Source of the DNA: Undaria pinnatifida
Lineage: Eukaryota; Sar; Phaeophyceae; Laminariales; Alariaceae
Assembly (NCBI GenBank): GCA_012845835.1
Contig: JABAKD010000009.1
Coordinates: forward strand, 7,963,413-8,027,412
Direction: 5' to 3'
DNA: 64,000 nt
In this document: positions 43,317-57,100 of the stretch, one piece after another
Layout of the letters: every line of letters starts with the position of its first letter
Numbering within the stretch: position 1 is the stretch's first letter
Made by a program: the position numbers and the translations under genes
The notes under the pieces: model-generated
The model's database searches: none
Told to the model about the DNA's origin: nothing
The model's input: only the letters and a program-made list of their open reading frames with translations

Positions 43317-46087
43317 CTGATTCCAACCAACGCACAAGCAGTCAAGCTGCAAGGTACGCATACTGCTGTATCCACCAGCGCGAGTTCCTAGCGAGAGCTA
43401 CAGTATCTGTATGTGCCTTGTACTGCTGTACCGGGGGGTTACTCGTAGGTGGATCAGGGGGTGGGACGGTTCGGTCGAGCGTGCGTGGAGATGAGACAAG
43501 AGAGAAGTGGACAAGGGCAACTTCAGATTCGAGAACTTTTCGCGAGAAACGAGTGTTGAAGTTAGAGTGCCCCTGCTCTGCTTACGTATTATTTACCGGA
43601 CATGAGACATCGGTTTGCTTGTCGCCGCTCGCACACTCTAGGATTCCTGTTATCACTACACGAGAGTCGGTCAGCACACACCTCCTTCTCGCACGTAGGA
43701 CGACTCCGGCTTTGGGGGCGATGAGAGGGGATTCCGATACTGCTGCTGTGCGCAGCTGCGTGTAGTCTCCGGCCTGGCGTTGGTGCGACAACGCAACAAA
43801 TGACCTTGTCCAAGATGGACAAAATGCGGGCAGCAGAACGCGACCTGTCGCAAAATTACCAACATTGGGTGGTGCCAGCACACCGCACGCCATTGAGCTG
43901 CCGTAATGCATCGTCCTCACCCTATGAAAGGCAGGAAAGCGCGTGTCCCTTCCTAGTCCCTTCTGCGAATACTTTGAGGGGGGTGATTATGATTTCTTGT
44001 CCCAGCTCGCAGCCAATTTCTGAGTGTGGAAACCCTATTATCCCCGTGGTAGAATTGGTCTGTAATTTAAAGACTGTTAGCATTGTAATACAAAGATAAA
44101 AATTCCTTAAATTTGCGGACAAAGTTGTGTGTGCCCGTGTGCCCCATCTAGCCACAGCCATCACACATCACACAACAGCACAACAGCCAGGGGATATGTG
44201 ATGCGTATCCCGGGGAGGTATCGGTATCTGGTAGAGCCTTTCTTGGGGGCAAACGGCTCAAAATTTCAACGCCTACTCGACTTAGTAAACTGTACGCGCG
44301 GGCAGCCGATGCGGTTCATCCCTTTAACTACCGGAACAAATTTCAAATTTCCACACTACAAGTACTATAATTCCAATCGCAGTTCATTGTTTTCACTCGT
44401 CGAGCGATGAATGATGAATGATGGCAACGCTGTTTGGGGAGTTTGGCAGCCCCTCCCTACAGCAGTAAACTCCAGGTTTTGGTATGGCAGGGAATGGGTG
44501 TGGTATATTAGGATACGTAATGTGGTGTAAATATCTGCACCTGGACTAATACATCGTCACGCAGCGTGCAAAGAGGAGTATCGACTCTTAAATTGATCGA
44601 ATTCACAGCTGGCCTCTCTTTTTATAATATCCCTTTTTCGACTGGAAACCCGCTCTTTGGGGAAAATACTTGGGAGCGCCTAATCTTGACCCATGGGTTA
44701 CAAAAGAGAACCACCACCCAAACATCCAAGCCGTGGAATCCCCGGGGTGACACCCTTACATGTCCCCTTTTTGGTTCTCGGGAGCCGTGTCATACTTTGT
44801 CTAGAAAATTGGATGGAAATTCAAATTTCTTCTCGCAGAAACCAAAAAGACAACGAAGACACACCATCTCTCCCAAAATACTTTAAAGTTGGTAAAGGAA
44901 GAGTTTTAAGGCTCTAAAGGGGTTAAAACATAGTCTATCGATCATCGGTACACGAGTTCCGAAAACATGCCCAAAAGGGTCTTACTTGTAACGAACAAAC
45001 CTTTGGAGATCCTTCCTTTGATAAAAATGTCCTGTTCACTCTTTTCTTCACTTTCATTTTTTCTTGTGCCCGACAAACCAACCCGCGCCTAATGTCCTTC
45101 GGGTTCTGACCGTGGCTGGTGTCTGATGCATTCGCACCGATGGCCCTTTCCTCACTGCAAGAAATTATCCAACAGTTTTCAAGAAGTTTGTCGCCAAAGA
45201 GGTGGGTGCGATCTAAGAAAGCGCGACGATGTTATGGGCGGGGCTCGACAAAATGCGAGGAAAGTTACAATTTGGAAAGTTACGTTTAAAGGCAGCTGAC
45301 GAGGACCGACGAAGGCGCACAGCAGCAGGTCGGAACAACCCACAAATAACACTTGGGCAGAGTCGATAGCGTGAGGGCCAACGCTTGCTGATTGTTCCGC
45401 TAGCGACCAAAAAATAAGCAGAACACAGCGATGCCTCGGAAGCTAAGATAGGCCCAACCACATCAACACTATCGAAAAGTAAGGAGCTAAGTCGATATCG
45501 AAAACAACAGCTGCTGTAGTATGTGGCGAGCATAGCAGGTCTATGTTCATGTGTTGTACGTGATGATGAATCCGCTTGCTCATGATCAGTCGAGACACGG
45601 TTCAGATTTTCTCGAGGTCCTGACACAGCTGTAATAAGTAAAACCAGTAAGTATCATATGCGATTCAGTAGTAACCACCAAAAAAAAATCCACAGGCTGA
45701 GAAACGTTCTATTATTGCACCCGGTTGTACCGTTGAGACGAAAATACGCCTACGACAACACGCGTGTGAACCCTAGGAATTTCATCAGCGCAAGGAGGTA
45801 AGAAAGCAGAAAAAGAGCAAAAAGCCCGCCACCTATAGCGAAACCCCCGCGCTCCATCCCACATCCCACCCTTCTCATCCTGCACCGCCCCTTTGCACCC
45901 CACGCGTCCGCTTTTATCCCTCAGCACGCCACCCCGAAGAAGTGAGGTGTAAGACCAAAAAACGCCAACTACTCCGAGGAAAACTTGCAACCAATCCGAG
46001 TAAGATCTGCAAACTAGTCCGAAGAAAAGTTGAAAGAATTGAAGAGAAAAGTGCTACGTTTTGGCAGCACCACAATCCTCGTCAGCT

Positions 46088-46249
46088 CTACTCTTCCACG
46101 TTAGTTGCGCGCGTGTAGATGACCTGCGCGTGGTGCGCGTCGACCTTCCGAATGAGCCCCTTGCCCTCAAGCTCACGGATCGCGGCCCGTGCCAACGATC
46201 CGTTGACCTTCAGGCGCTCCACCAATCCGGATGCCGTGATGAGCTTCAT
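46088..46249 (-). CDS. RPS25: eS25 exon 3
   Basis: Acceptor CGCCTCAG then ATG AAG CTC ATC. Codes the winged-helix C-terminal half and ends Asn-Val-Glu-Glu-stop. Confidence 0.93.
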   Translation of the reverse strand: MKLITASGLVERLKVNGSLARAAIRELEGKGLIRKVDAHHAQVIYTRATNVEE

Positions 46250-49200
46250 CTGAGGCGAGCGAGAAAACAAAACCCAACAAAAAAGAACGGGGCGGTATCG
46301 GTTTACGTACGCATGCCACAAGGGACGATCGAGGACCACTAAGTGTGCATGTGTACATCTCCACCATTTGGGTCTCTCCCAGGTCTCGCATGCATGCCTA
46401 CATTCAAGTGGCGTTACCATCTTGAGCATGTAAGCATGCCAACATCACGTTAGAACTCGGGAAGGATGTTAAACGACTCAAAACTCAAAGTGGTACGTAC
46501 GTCGATCGCAACGCGTGTGGCATAGATACAATTTTTCGTCAACCACTGTTTCGTAGGCCGAAAATACTAACAGGAAAGGAAACACGGCCGTCACGAACAA
46601 GCCCGTCGCGTACCCGAGGTCCAACAAGATGATGGCATAAGCATGACGGGATACGATCACCAACTGATGCAGCGGGGCCTCGACTATAGTAAATACTGAG
46701 CAACAGATGCCCGGCACAACATAGCACTCCGACCGGAAAATAGACTCTTTGAGCGGAAGAAAAGGGCACATCGCGGCTACGTATGGCCGGCGTCAGACCT
46801 ATTTTTATGGAAAAACTTTGAGCGAATATTTCTGGCGATTACTTTTCTAGTTTTGAGGATAAGGAAATAACTGCATGAGATAAGGGGCGTCCATTATAGC
46901 TTCCGATTCTTGGAAAGTGGTTTTAGTTTGAATTGGTAGGTCTTGTCTTCCCGTTTGCCTGCATTTTTGAAAATCTGGCATGTACACTCTGTCGCCGGCG
47001 GCATTAGGTGACCACCGCCTCTGCTGCTGTCTCTGCTGCTGCGGTGGTTTTGGTGGTGGTGCTGCCGTCGCGTTTGTGCGAGGACGAAGCTCTGTCTCGC
47101 ACACGACAAGCGCGGTATGCTGTAGTAGGTGTGTTTGTGATTTTTGTTGTGGGTGATGGGTGACGTGTATATCATACCAGGTACAGATTAGACAGTGTGA
47201 CGTGTGATACTTGGTACCTGGTACGAGGTAGTATACAAAAGTCCAATAATCCCAGTTCTGAGAGAATGGAAGAGCTATTGTTTCTGGGCTCAGGAATCAC
47301 CAAATCCGCTGATTTCTGGCCTCGATTCTTTCTGAACCCAGAAATAAGGATGATTTCTGGTCCCATAATGGATGGTTTTGATTCTTGGTGTCGGAGATCC
47401 CTGTTGAAGAGATACATCATCGCTTAAAATATTTGGGTCTCAGTGGCCTATGATAAACCTTGTCACTACGAAAGTCGATTTCGCGATATCGAGTGCCCCA
47501 AGCGAGTTGTTCTTGAAACCTTGACATAGAGTTGGCGCATGGCGTGCGTATGATAAAGCGTAAATTAACGCGATTCGACGAGGGAGAAGAAGCTGAGCCG
47601 GTTTCCCGATAAAACTGAAGGCGAGCATCGTAGTGCGCGGGGGGCGGGGGCGGGGGGGATGCCTGCCATGTGACCCCAAATTTGAGTTACGAGAAATGAG
47701 AGCTGGGGAATAAATTCGAACAGAACAGATGGGAAAAAACAGATGGTGGCAAGAACTATATCTCACCTTGGGCACCTCCGCCAGGCAACGGACGTATGTG
47801 TCCTCGTTGAAAAGGACCTGGTTGGCCACTTTCTCCCTGACCTTTCCCTTGGACCACTTCTGCTCTCGTTAACACAGGTGAAAAAACGAAAACACAAGCA
47901 GCAAGCAGCGCGCAAGTAACAAGGAAAACGTACGCCAAGCGGAGAGACCGGTGGGAGTCAAACAATGTGCACGGCTCGTCTGGGATCACGGGGTCGCGGT
48001 GTCAGACGTGTGTTACCGTCAGCAGTTGGGCGTACGACGTAACTTGTTCTGCCATAGGACATAGCTCACGGTACCTCCGAGGTAGCTCATTTCCGGCTAT
48101 GATACATCAACGAAGAGGTGTAAGAGGTACCTGACCTAGCTGCCACATGTTCCCCGGGTGTAACCTGTAGGGGGTACCTCTTCTGCACATGTTTGCTCGC
48201 GGTGATTTATGGGAGACAGATAAGTGAACTCAAGAGCTGTCCTATGTGCGAACCATTTCTTCGTGACGCATTTTCCTCCACGAACTTTGTACATGTTCGC
48301 GGACCTTGCTAGCGGACCTTACTAGCCCCCTTTCGAAGTCCCCCGCCACAAGCAACGCCATTATCATACTGCCCAACATCAGCCATGCTCTGCCAACTCT
48401 TGAAGGGGTTCGTTTTGCAGCAAACAAAACAGCACCAGGTCCAACAAAAAATCAAAAGTGAGCAGTTTTCGTGAGCTTCTGGCGCACTGGAAAAAGCGAA
48501 AAAAAACGTTTGTCTTGTTCGAAGACATGCCACTCCGGGACTCCGTCTTAATTTTTCGCACCCTCGGCCTTCAGGGAATCACACCCCTGTGGGCGCTTCA
48601 CTGAGCATGGTGAGCAACACGCGATACAAACTCAGACGCGATCATATCACACCAGCACTGGTCGTCGCATTGTTCCTCATGACGGGTAAGTTACCCGTTT
48701 GTACACGACACTGATGCCAAAGTCAAATCAGCTTACACGATGATTATTTTGCTGCCGGTTCGGACTTTCAAGAAACGTGCGAGCCAAGTTAAGCCAAACC
48801 AAGACTAGATTATCCTTCTACACTGGACATGGTAATACACCCTGAACGCCCTCCACAGGGGCAGAGGCTCGGCGAGAAACGAAAATAACTGCATGCGAAT
48901 CGCCACAACACCCGGAACCTCACAAGCTGGTTGTTGATTCCTGATTCCCCATATTTCTTGCGACCAAAACGACAGGGGGCTCTCTCTCATCCCTGGTACT
49001 GTAACTTCATGTCTGGTACCAGGTACCGATACAGCTCCACAGGAGAGCTGGAGTAGAGCTCGCTCTACACACGCACGGTACTGCCATCTTCTACTCTAGC
49101 GCCTGGAGTGCGAAAAAAAAAGAAATGCACACAACGCGCCGAGGCATCCTCAGCCTTCTTTCGTACTTTTATGTACAGGACGGTGTATATACCAGGTACG

Positions 49201-49354
49201 TGAAATACGCGCAGATGTAACAGTGTGGTGAACATGGGTAGCATTTGAGGCGAGAGGTGGACGCATCAGGGGGACGGACCTTCTTGCGGCCCTTGCCACC
49301 CGCCATGGCGGCGGCCATCTTCTGCTCCTTCGACTTTTGCTGCGTCTTAGGCGG
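46088..49354 (-). CDS. RPS25: 40S ribosomal protein eS25 (start codon exon not located)
   Basis: eS25 is a small-subunit ribosomal protein of the head region; in other eukaryotes it is needed for some IRES-driven initiation. Exons on minus: 49354-49280, 47859-47767 and 46249-46088 (stop at 46088-46090), all phase 0. They give [12 protein letters not shown] plus a basic stretch, then [20 protein letters not shown], then [20 protein letters not shown] and [18 protein letters not shown]. This matches the eS25 winged-helix core end to end and gives 109 residues plus an initiator Met. The ATG must lie in a separate upstream exon, unless a GTG-containing read-through of the first acceptor is used. 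Intron 2 is 1.5 kb and intron 1 is 1.4 kb. Confidence 0.93.
47767..47859 (-). CDS. RPS25: eS25 exon 2
   Basis: 31 codons, [20 protein letters not shown] to CLAEVPK. Acceptor GAGAGCAG, donor AAG|GTGAGA. Confidence 0.92.
49280..49354 (-). CDS. RPS25: eS25 N-terminal exon
   Basis: 25 codons from [12 protein letters not shown] to GGKGRKK. Acceptor GCACGTGCAG, donor AAG|GTCCGT. In many eukaryotes the eS25 ATG sits alone at the end of exon 1, which fits this structure. Confidence 0.85.
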
Positions 49355-50929
49355 CTGCACGTGCACGGTGACAAATAAAACAAGAGCGGCAAAACGCGTG
49401 CACGAAAAGGAAGAAAGATGGGTCGGGACGCGTCATGAAACTCGCGGTGCGACGGATGGCGTCATATCCCGCCGGCGAGCATCGGCGTGTAGTGACAACT
49501 CCTGAGTTGGATCAGCTCAGATCTACCGTATCTCGACCATGCTAACAAGATTCAAGGATGGTATACGAGACGCCTGGTACCAGGTGTAGGATAACAAAGA
49601 AATACCTGTAACACCCGTGACATGTGGTACCATTTGTCCAATCAACTACAAGTATTAATACAGCGTCTGAACCTCTCCTCTTCTACATCTATACCTGGTA
49701 TAACGCCAGACACGGATACTTTTCCTCATCCTACCCAGTAAACCTTGTACCAGGTTCAGTAGAACTTCAAAACCCAATACCGTAACCCTGATGGACACAA
49801 AACAGGCGACCTGGGCTCGCCCTAGGTACCAACAGAGTCTTGACCACGAGATACCGGCAGCAGCACAAGGCAAGTCTGCTGGTCTGACACCATACTACGA
49901 TACTGCTGCTGCTGTAAAACAGTACCACCAGCGGATTGAGTGCTACTCGTCTGCTACTCGTACTGCTGTACGAAGTCCATACTGGTCCAGGAGTCAAGTT
50001 TCATCGGTCACTCCCTTCGAAAGGCAAGCAAGGTCCTCACAGACATCGAGCCGTGTTATGTAAGGTGGTACACTCGCGTGAGACTAAGGGGACCGCGCAT
50101 CAGGCATACAGCAACTACATGGCCTTTCTGTGGCAACGGCAACGAATGAGAGTGGCCCCTCACCACGAAAGTGGGGGAAGGAGCGAAAACCCTCAATTTT
50201 GGACGTGCGACAGTCTGTCACACTTGTTCCCTTGCGTTTTCAACAACAGCGATCAACTCAGCAACATCGCTCGGCATCGGGAGAGCTCAACCCCACGCCT
50301 TCCGTATCACCCGGCACCTCGACCCTTCGTATGCTAAACACGCCACTCTGCTCTTCCCCTCGACTCGTGGCGAAGACATCGCCCACGAGACTTGGATGGA
50401 AACTAAGGGACAAGAGAGAACACGAAAATCTGGTTCCATGTCTGAAACAAGCGCTCTCTGCTATATCCAATCGGGAATACCACGTGCAGACAGCTGAAAT
50501 CAAAGGCAGGGACAACAAGCTCCCGTAAGGCTCACCATGGTTGCGGGGTGGTGTCGTTGCCGACAAGGGGAGAAGGGGTGTGCGGTGCGCCACACGAAAA
50601 GCGAAAGCACCATACATTTCCCTGATCCCTACCCGACATGCCTCTATATCACATGCACCTCCAAGTTTTCGATTTTCGATTTTCAAGAAGTGGTATATTC
50701 GATATTCGGCGGGTGCCGCACGGGCTGTGTGCTTGTTATTAGTATTGACAAAGGGCTCTCAACAGACGAGTGCTGTCCATGGCAGCATAATAAGAATGTT
50801 CTCGTGTTTCCGCCTTTCTTAGACATGCGCAATCGAAAGTGCACGTCACGAAGGTATCGGCGATTGATAGTCAGGGTTGCTTCAGACCAAAGATTCTTCG
50901 GTTCAGAATCGGGCCAAGGATAAGATATC
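49355..50929. promoter_or_regulatory. Divergent intergenic region between eS25 and BBS9
   Basis: 1.6 kb that should hold the first eS25 exon and both promoters. No TATA box is obvious. Several TACCAGGTA-type palindromes lie at about 49573, 49690 and 49747. Short open frames here on both strands have no recognisable domain. Confidence 0.45.
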
Positions 50930-51180
50930 ATGTCGTTGTTTCGAGCTCGAGAGTGGTGGTCGGCGAAGCTCGGAGATGACGAGGAGTTCGACAGAGGGTC
51001 CATGGCGCTGGGGAACGTCGACAACAACGCGGACGGGAGCGTGAAGGTCGTGACGGGGAGCTTGCAGGGGATGCTGAGAGTACACCACCCGGTCAAGGCA
51101 GACTTTCGGATCGAGGACCTCTTGCTGGAGGAGGATCTTGGCGCGCCCATACTGCAAGTGTCGATCGGGCGGTACATTCC
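50930..51180 (+). CDS. BBS9: BBS9 exon 1
   Basis: Start ATG to CC|GTGAGT, phase 2. Codes the first beta-propeller blade (MSLFRAREWW to SIGRYI). Confidence 0.95.
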
Positions 51181-54100
51181 GTGAGTGTACAGCAGTAGCA
51201 TTGTACATGATGATCGTCGGCACTCCTACATAGTCGTAGCCCGTAGCAACAGCTAAAGCATCGAGCGCGTTTATGTAGAGGGCACGCAGTTTGAACGCGG
51301 CAACAGGATGTTATTGTCGCCCCGGTTTTCTGCTGCGAGACGTAAACACTGCTGTTCAACCGTCAATCCAAACTCGACGATCTGGGACGATGTAAACTCG
51401 TATTCGTAGTATCATGGTTCCCAGGGTGGTAGTTAGATACGATAGACACTCCTTCTGCTGTGTTTTGTGCCACTGCTGCTGCGTTTGTGTGTGTTGCCTT
51501 CACGTTGAACTCTACCCAATGATATCATCAGCACACCCAGTGCCCGTTCTGATTATTCGCCCTACCATACGCAAATGTGGCCAGACTATTAGTCGCTGTG
51601 TTTCTACCACGGATTCCTGCATTCCAAATGCCTTGTACTCTGTATCATGACGTGCACTGCCGCAATCGCCATGTTCCATGACTTCGCATTCAACACTTTC
51701 AGCGCCGCCCCACGACTCAAAGCTATCGCCGTGCTTCACCCGAGGAAGCTTGGGGTGTACACCGTGGCAGGCATAGGAGGGAAAGGGGGCGAACCCAGCT
51801 ACTACGAGCTCTTCAAGGCGTATGAGCATGTGTTTGGGGTGGAGGGGGGGGGGCATTTCACTTCGTACAACATGACACATGGGGGATTCGGAGGCGTTCC
51901 GCGAGATCTGATCTGCGTGCAGAGTATGGATGGCCGCCTGCAGGTACGAGATGCCCACGATGTACTCAACAGCAGTGGCGTACAGTATCTTTTAAATAGT
52001 TGTTGTGCCAGTTGTTGAAGGGCAAATGTGGTAGGAAGTACCGGTTCGCCACAGCAGCAGTATTTATACTAGGTCGCCCGTCGCTCGGTCCGTCGCGCCG
52101 TCGATCACACGATCGACCCGTCGCTCGGTAACTCGTTAGCGGCATTGGGCCGCCTTCGTCGATCGCGCCGTCGTCGGTCGATTGCGCTGTCGTTCTTGTT
52201 TAATAGTCGTGATCCGATTTTAGGAGTACAAGCATTAGTATCGAATTGGCCGAATAACGTGGGAGTGAAAGTAGCCATGGCGGTCTCACAGCTGCGTTGG
52301 CCAACAAACTTCGACGATCCTTATGACAAGGATGATAGCTTGTTCGCATTAAAATATCTGATGTTCATTTCCGAAATATCCTTGTCGTTATGCCGCTAAT
52401 GTTGGTCAAAACCGCTGCACCGTGTCCGACCTTCCACCTTCATATGTACTCCGCGCAAACTCACGGTTGTAGGTCTTCGAGCAGGACGCCCACGCGTTCA
52501 CACGACGCCTGAATGGCATACTGGCTCCTGGTCCGGTGTGCTACGTTTCAAAAATCGACGCCTTTGTTGTCGGCAACAGCGAAATGGGCGTTGATTGCTA
52601 CAAGTACCAGGTGATACAACAGAGAGTGTGTGCTGTACACTAATAGAGTTACGACGGTGTTATTCTCTGTACAGTGGATAAAGGCGGGGGGGTTTGGTTT
52701 AGGAGTGGCAGATAGGGCATGGAGGGCAACGTTGAGGACAACCCATGAGAGTGGCTTGCCACATAGCAAGGATGACCTCCATTTATGCATGATACACCTG
52801 CAGACGAAGTGTGTGACATCAGTGGTGCCATGTACTTATCTAAAACAACACTGCCGCGCTCGTAGGTGTTTTCAAGGAACGCTAGTAATGTGTCTGTAGT
52901 GCATTCGCGTACAATACCGGATGCCAGCACACTCGGCTTCCCACAACACCTCCAACAACACGCTTACTACTTACTATAGAGCACACCGAGGTAGTGTCAT
53001 TTCTTGATCATTTAGCGTTCGAAACATCAGGCACAGCCCTTACGTTATTGGCTGTTTTTCCTTTGTCGCGGCTCAATCTGACCAGCTTCACCTAACTAAA
53101 TTTTGTCCGTGGTGGCGTGTTGTCGCATTACGCGTTCCACCTATATCCGTGTTATGTGAAGGCACTGGCTGCCAGCCAGGAGGACCGGGAAGAAGGCCAA
53201 AACGAGGGGATATCTAGCGCCCGCGGGCTACAGGCCTACTGGTCGTGCCGGCTGGGAGAGCCTACGCTAGACATTTTTGTCGCGAAGTTCAGCCGCTCGC
53301 TGGGACCAGGTTGCGTGGACATCGTGGTCGTGGGAGAGCGTACGCTCTTCACCTTGCGCGAGCAGGGCACGGTCCGGCTGCAAAAGATGCTTGGCTACCA
53401 GCCGACTTGCTCGTGCAAATATGTAGTGGTGGCCGCCCCGGGCGAGCATGGTGCCAAATTGACCGGCACGACGGTGCACGAGATCGATGATGGGTTTGCC
53501 GCCATCGTCGAGGAGGAGAACGTCATACTCGGCGCAGACACCGGGCAACTGCTTGTGTACAAAGTGAGGGCGCGTGGGTGACTGCTATTTTGCCGTCTAC
53601 GTTCCAGTAGAGTGCGCTTCGAGTGATTGCTTTACGTGCATGTGACCGGGGGGGGCTTTACGTGTGTTGCTACCTACAGAAAGTCTAGAGAATAGGTTGA
53701 TGGGATGCTCTAATCCATTCAGAATATGTTCATCGCTGCAGTAGCAGAAATGTGTACCTTACGACTGTACCGATTCTGTCACTGTGACACCTGTTACAAT
53801 TTCGTGTTTTGCCCACCAGCATTATACACGGCCTTAGACTATAGGGTCTATGTGGGACAATCTAGAAATGGCGGCGTGCTGGACGAAGTTCAATGCGGCT
53901 CTTGTTGCATCATCATATAGCGCGTGGGATAGGAAGCTTCTCAGCCGGTCGACATCTTCCCCATAAAAACGGCGTCCTGCAAATGTGGCCCCAGCTGAAG
54001 CGCATTGTGGGGTGACGTCTTATCCCACAGAGCAGCTTATTTGCTTCCTCTTTTACAGGGCTGTCTTAATCTTGCAAAACTGCCGTCCGACATGCTGCAC

Positions 54101-57100
54101 ATCTTCTCCCTCCGGATATAATCCTCGCGGTGCTGTACTTGCTGCAGGATCTCCAGCTGGTCTGGCAGGCGTCGCTTGACCGGCCTCCGGTGAACTTGGC
54201 CGTAGCAAAGTTTGGCGACATGCCGGGCATAGTTTGCAGTTTGGACGAAAACGGAATGCTTTGCGCCTGGTACCAGGGCACCGACCCTCCCACGTCTGCT
54301 GTGCTGGCCACGGAGACGAAGGAAATGGACTACGAGCAGATCAATCGCGAGCACCGACAATTGCTGCAGGTGGGTGAAATTGCAGACGAGATACGGCGCA
54401 CGCTACGGTTAAGGTGCTTCATTTTTTCCCTGCAAGGTTCTTGGCTTGAAGAGATGTACTCCTCACCCGAAACCTGCCTTTTGAGAAAAAATGAAACGCA
54501 GTCCGACATACGGTCCCGTAAGCCTGGGAATATCAAGAACAAAAATATCCAACACAAAAACTGACAATCCTGGCGATGTTGGGCAGTTTCTCTGTCGAGA
54601 AACTCTCCGTTACTTTTTTTTTTGTTTTGCTAAAACGTGCTACTCCTGCCGTATCACGCGTCTTGCGCACTCCTTAGTCGTGAGAGACTGACCCAGGAGT
54701 TTCTCGGTTGGTGTCGTCCCTGGCGTCGTGGAACGTAAGAAGCGGTTTGCGCTTGTGATTTTTGAGGATGTGGGCATGCCCAGATATATGCTACAATGTC
54801 GCTACCTCTAAAACCACTACACTCCACGAAACCACGGTGGCATACAATTGTTAATCACGGACCCATCAACCCATCTTCAGCCCGTCGCACAGTAGCCAAA
54901 CGAGTTTCCTCTACGCTTATCAACTACCCTATCATACATCGGTGCTTACATCCTCTTTGGATAAGGTGATTCGCCGAAGCCAAACCGGCTCCGCACGGCC
55001 ACCGACCGGAAAGCTGACCCTGCAAGTGCAAATACCACACTTTGTAGAGGATGCGAGACAGCAGAAGCAGCAAGCGAAGCAGGAGTACGGAGTGGCGGGG
55101 CTGGGTTGCAACGAAGATTTGCAGGAAGTGTCACAGCCAGCGCCGAAAAGCGGGTGTCATCAATCTGTCCCCGCTAAACTAACCGTACGTTTTGTAATAA
55201 CTTATTCCGGTGCGAGCGAGATTCGAGACGCGACGCTGAATATGTCCCTCCCGCCGGGCATATCTGCGGAGCCGTCATCGACCTTGCTTCCGCCTCTTCG
55301 AGGAACCGGGAGCGGGGGTGGGGGAAGAGATAGCAAGCCTAGTGGACTCGACGAGAGGGGGGGCGAGAACGACCCGCTGGTGGTAGCAGTTCTACTTAAA
55401 GCGGAGCGGGGGGCGGGGTTCCTACCGTCTTCCTTGGCCGGGCAAGCGTCGGTTGTGTACACTCGATCGGGGGCAAGCGGCGGTGGAAGCGAGCCCATGT
55501 CTGCGCGGTGCGAGCTACGGCTACCGCTTTCTCTCTTCGCGAGAGTGGTGGAAACGACGAAAAGTGGCGCGCACAAGTTCACGTTCAGCACCAACCAGCC
55601 ACCCGTGCCGCTATCCTCCTTATTCGAAGACATGTCGCTCACAGAGGTAGACGCCGAGTCATCGTCAGATCGCTATTGGAGGGAAGAAATCCGTTCGCAA
55701 GAAGTGGGGGGGGGACCGGCGGGGGTAGGAAGGGGTGGCAGTGGCGGAGCGATGGACGCTACTGGGGCTACGGACCTCACGTTCACCGACAACACCTCGA
55801 TGTCGCTCCGCTACTGGACCGTTGGTCCCGACGCCAAAGCGACCAAGGACGTGAGCGTAACAGTTTCGAAAAATTCTGGACGGTATCGGGTGCAGAGCGA
55901 ATCTTTGCCAGCCGCATGCTTGATCGCGACGGAGGTGGTTAGGAGACTCAAAGAGTTCTTCGGCGAGCACACGGAGCGAGGTCGAAACGGGGGGTCCTCG
56001 GCGAACGGCGGGACGTCAAGTCGCGCCGAGGGTGAGTCGTCAGCGTGATAATCGGCCCGGTGGGAAGGCCGTTCGGCGCGACGATGTTGGCACTTCCTCG
56101 AATACATTTTTCGGGCTTGGTCTCGCAACGACATTGCGTGCTCCCTCGGAAGGTGTCATTAACCCGCTTGCTGGTTCACCTGCCAACATTCGAGAATTTG
56201 TTTTGTTTCATGGCATTCCACACGGTACGTGCGCAATCCATTTCGCTTTCTTGCATTCACCCGTAGAATAGCCGAATAGTAAAAGTTGGTTCGAGAGTTG
56301 TGATCCGCGGCAAGTACGCAACGTGTGCACGCCTTTTTCGATGCAAAACATCCCCCCTTCGAATCCGACCTGTCTTAGGTTTTGTATTTCTGCTTACACC
56401 AACACGTTCGTTCGCACAGACAATCGTCTACATATCGAGTACACGGACGCGCTTCCTCTCCGGGAGTTCTACGAAATCATCGACGAGCACTTTCAGCGAA
56501 GACAAGACCTCGAGCGCTTTTCCGAGAGTCTGAATCGAGCCGCGCATCAATACAGAGTGGTCGAAAAGCGTCTCCTGTCGCGGTTCAGAGATCGCAATCC
56601 GTCTCCACTCGATAAGTTGGATGTGGTCTCCGAGGAGACTCATGCTCGATTGGTCCAACTAGGAGAGCAGGTGGAAAACTCTCAAAAGCGTTTGGATATT
56701 AGCGCAAAGGATCTCGGGTGCGCTGCAGGACTAGTGGCTCTGCTCGCGCGGTATCGCTTTCAGCTTTCGTCGAAGGACCACACGCTCTTGCTCGCCCATC
56801 TTTTTCCTAACGTTACCGACACCGACGATCAGGTGGGAGAGACTGCAGACACGGATTGGTTATTATTGTACAATGACACGAAGGTAAAAAGTTACGTCTG
56901 TTGCTGGACACGTCAACTTCGGCGCCTCGTCTGTGTTGCGCGAAAACGGCGCCAACGTCTTGCGCTGGATGTACTGCAAAATGTTTGACGGTTCGGTGCA
57001 CTTCCGAACGATAACTGTGATAGGCCAATGCAATTCAACGTTATTTGTCAGCTGCCCTTTATAACACGACACAGCACTCCAACAATAACGAATGGTGCAT

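Larger units (their letters stand above)
38705..46087. other. Repeat-rich region without a supportable gene
   Basis: 7.4 kb between the membrane-protein exon and eS25. It contains R1 (39445-39605), a ~56-bp tandem pair (~39705-39815), R4 (39985-40545), a GATCTAGAT cluster (~40636-40715), the 290-bp duplication, the TIR element and the TGTTG array. Missing 5' exons of the minus-strand membrane-protein gene may lie here, but none could be assigned. Confidence 0.45.

Noticed and set aside
42970-43391. His/Asn/Thr and Cys/Val-rich frames
   Set aside because: Products of the TGTTG microsatellite.
46478-46771. 97-codon minus-strand hydrophobic frame
   Set aside because: Membrane-like, but lies inside eS25 intron 2 on the same strand with no partner exon or known family.
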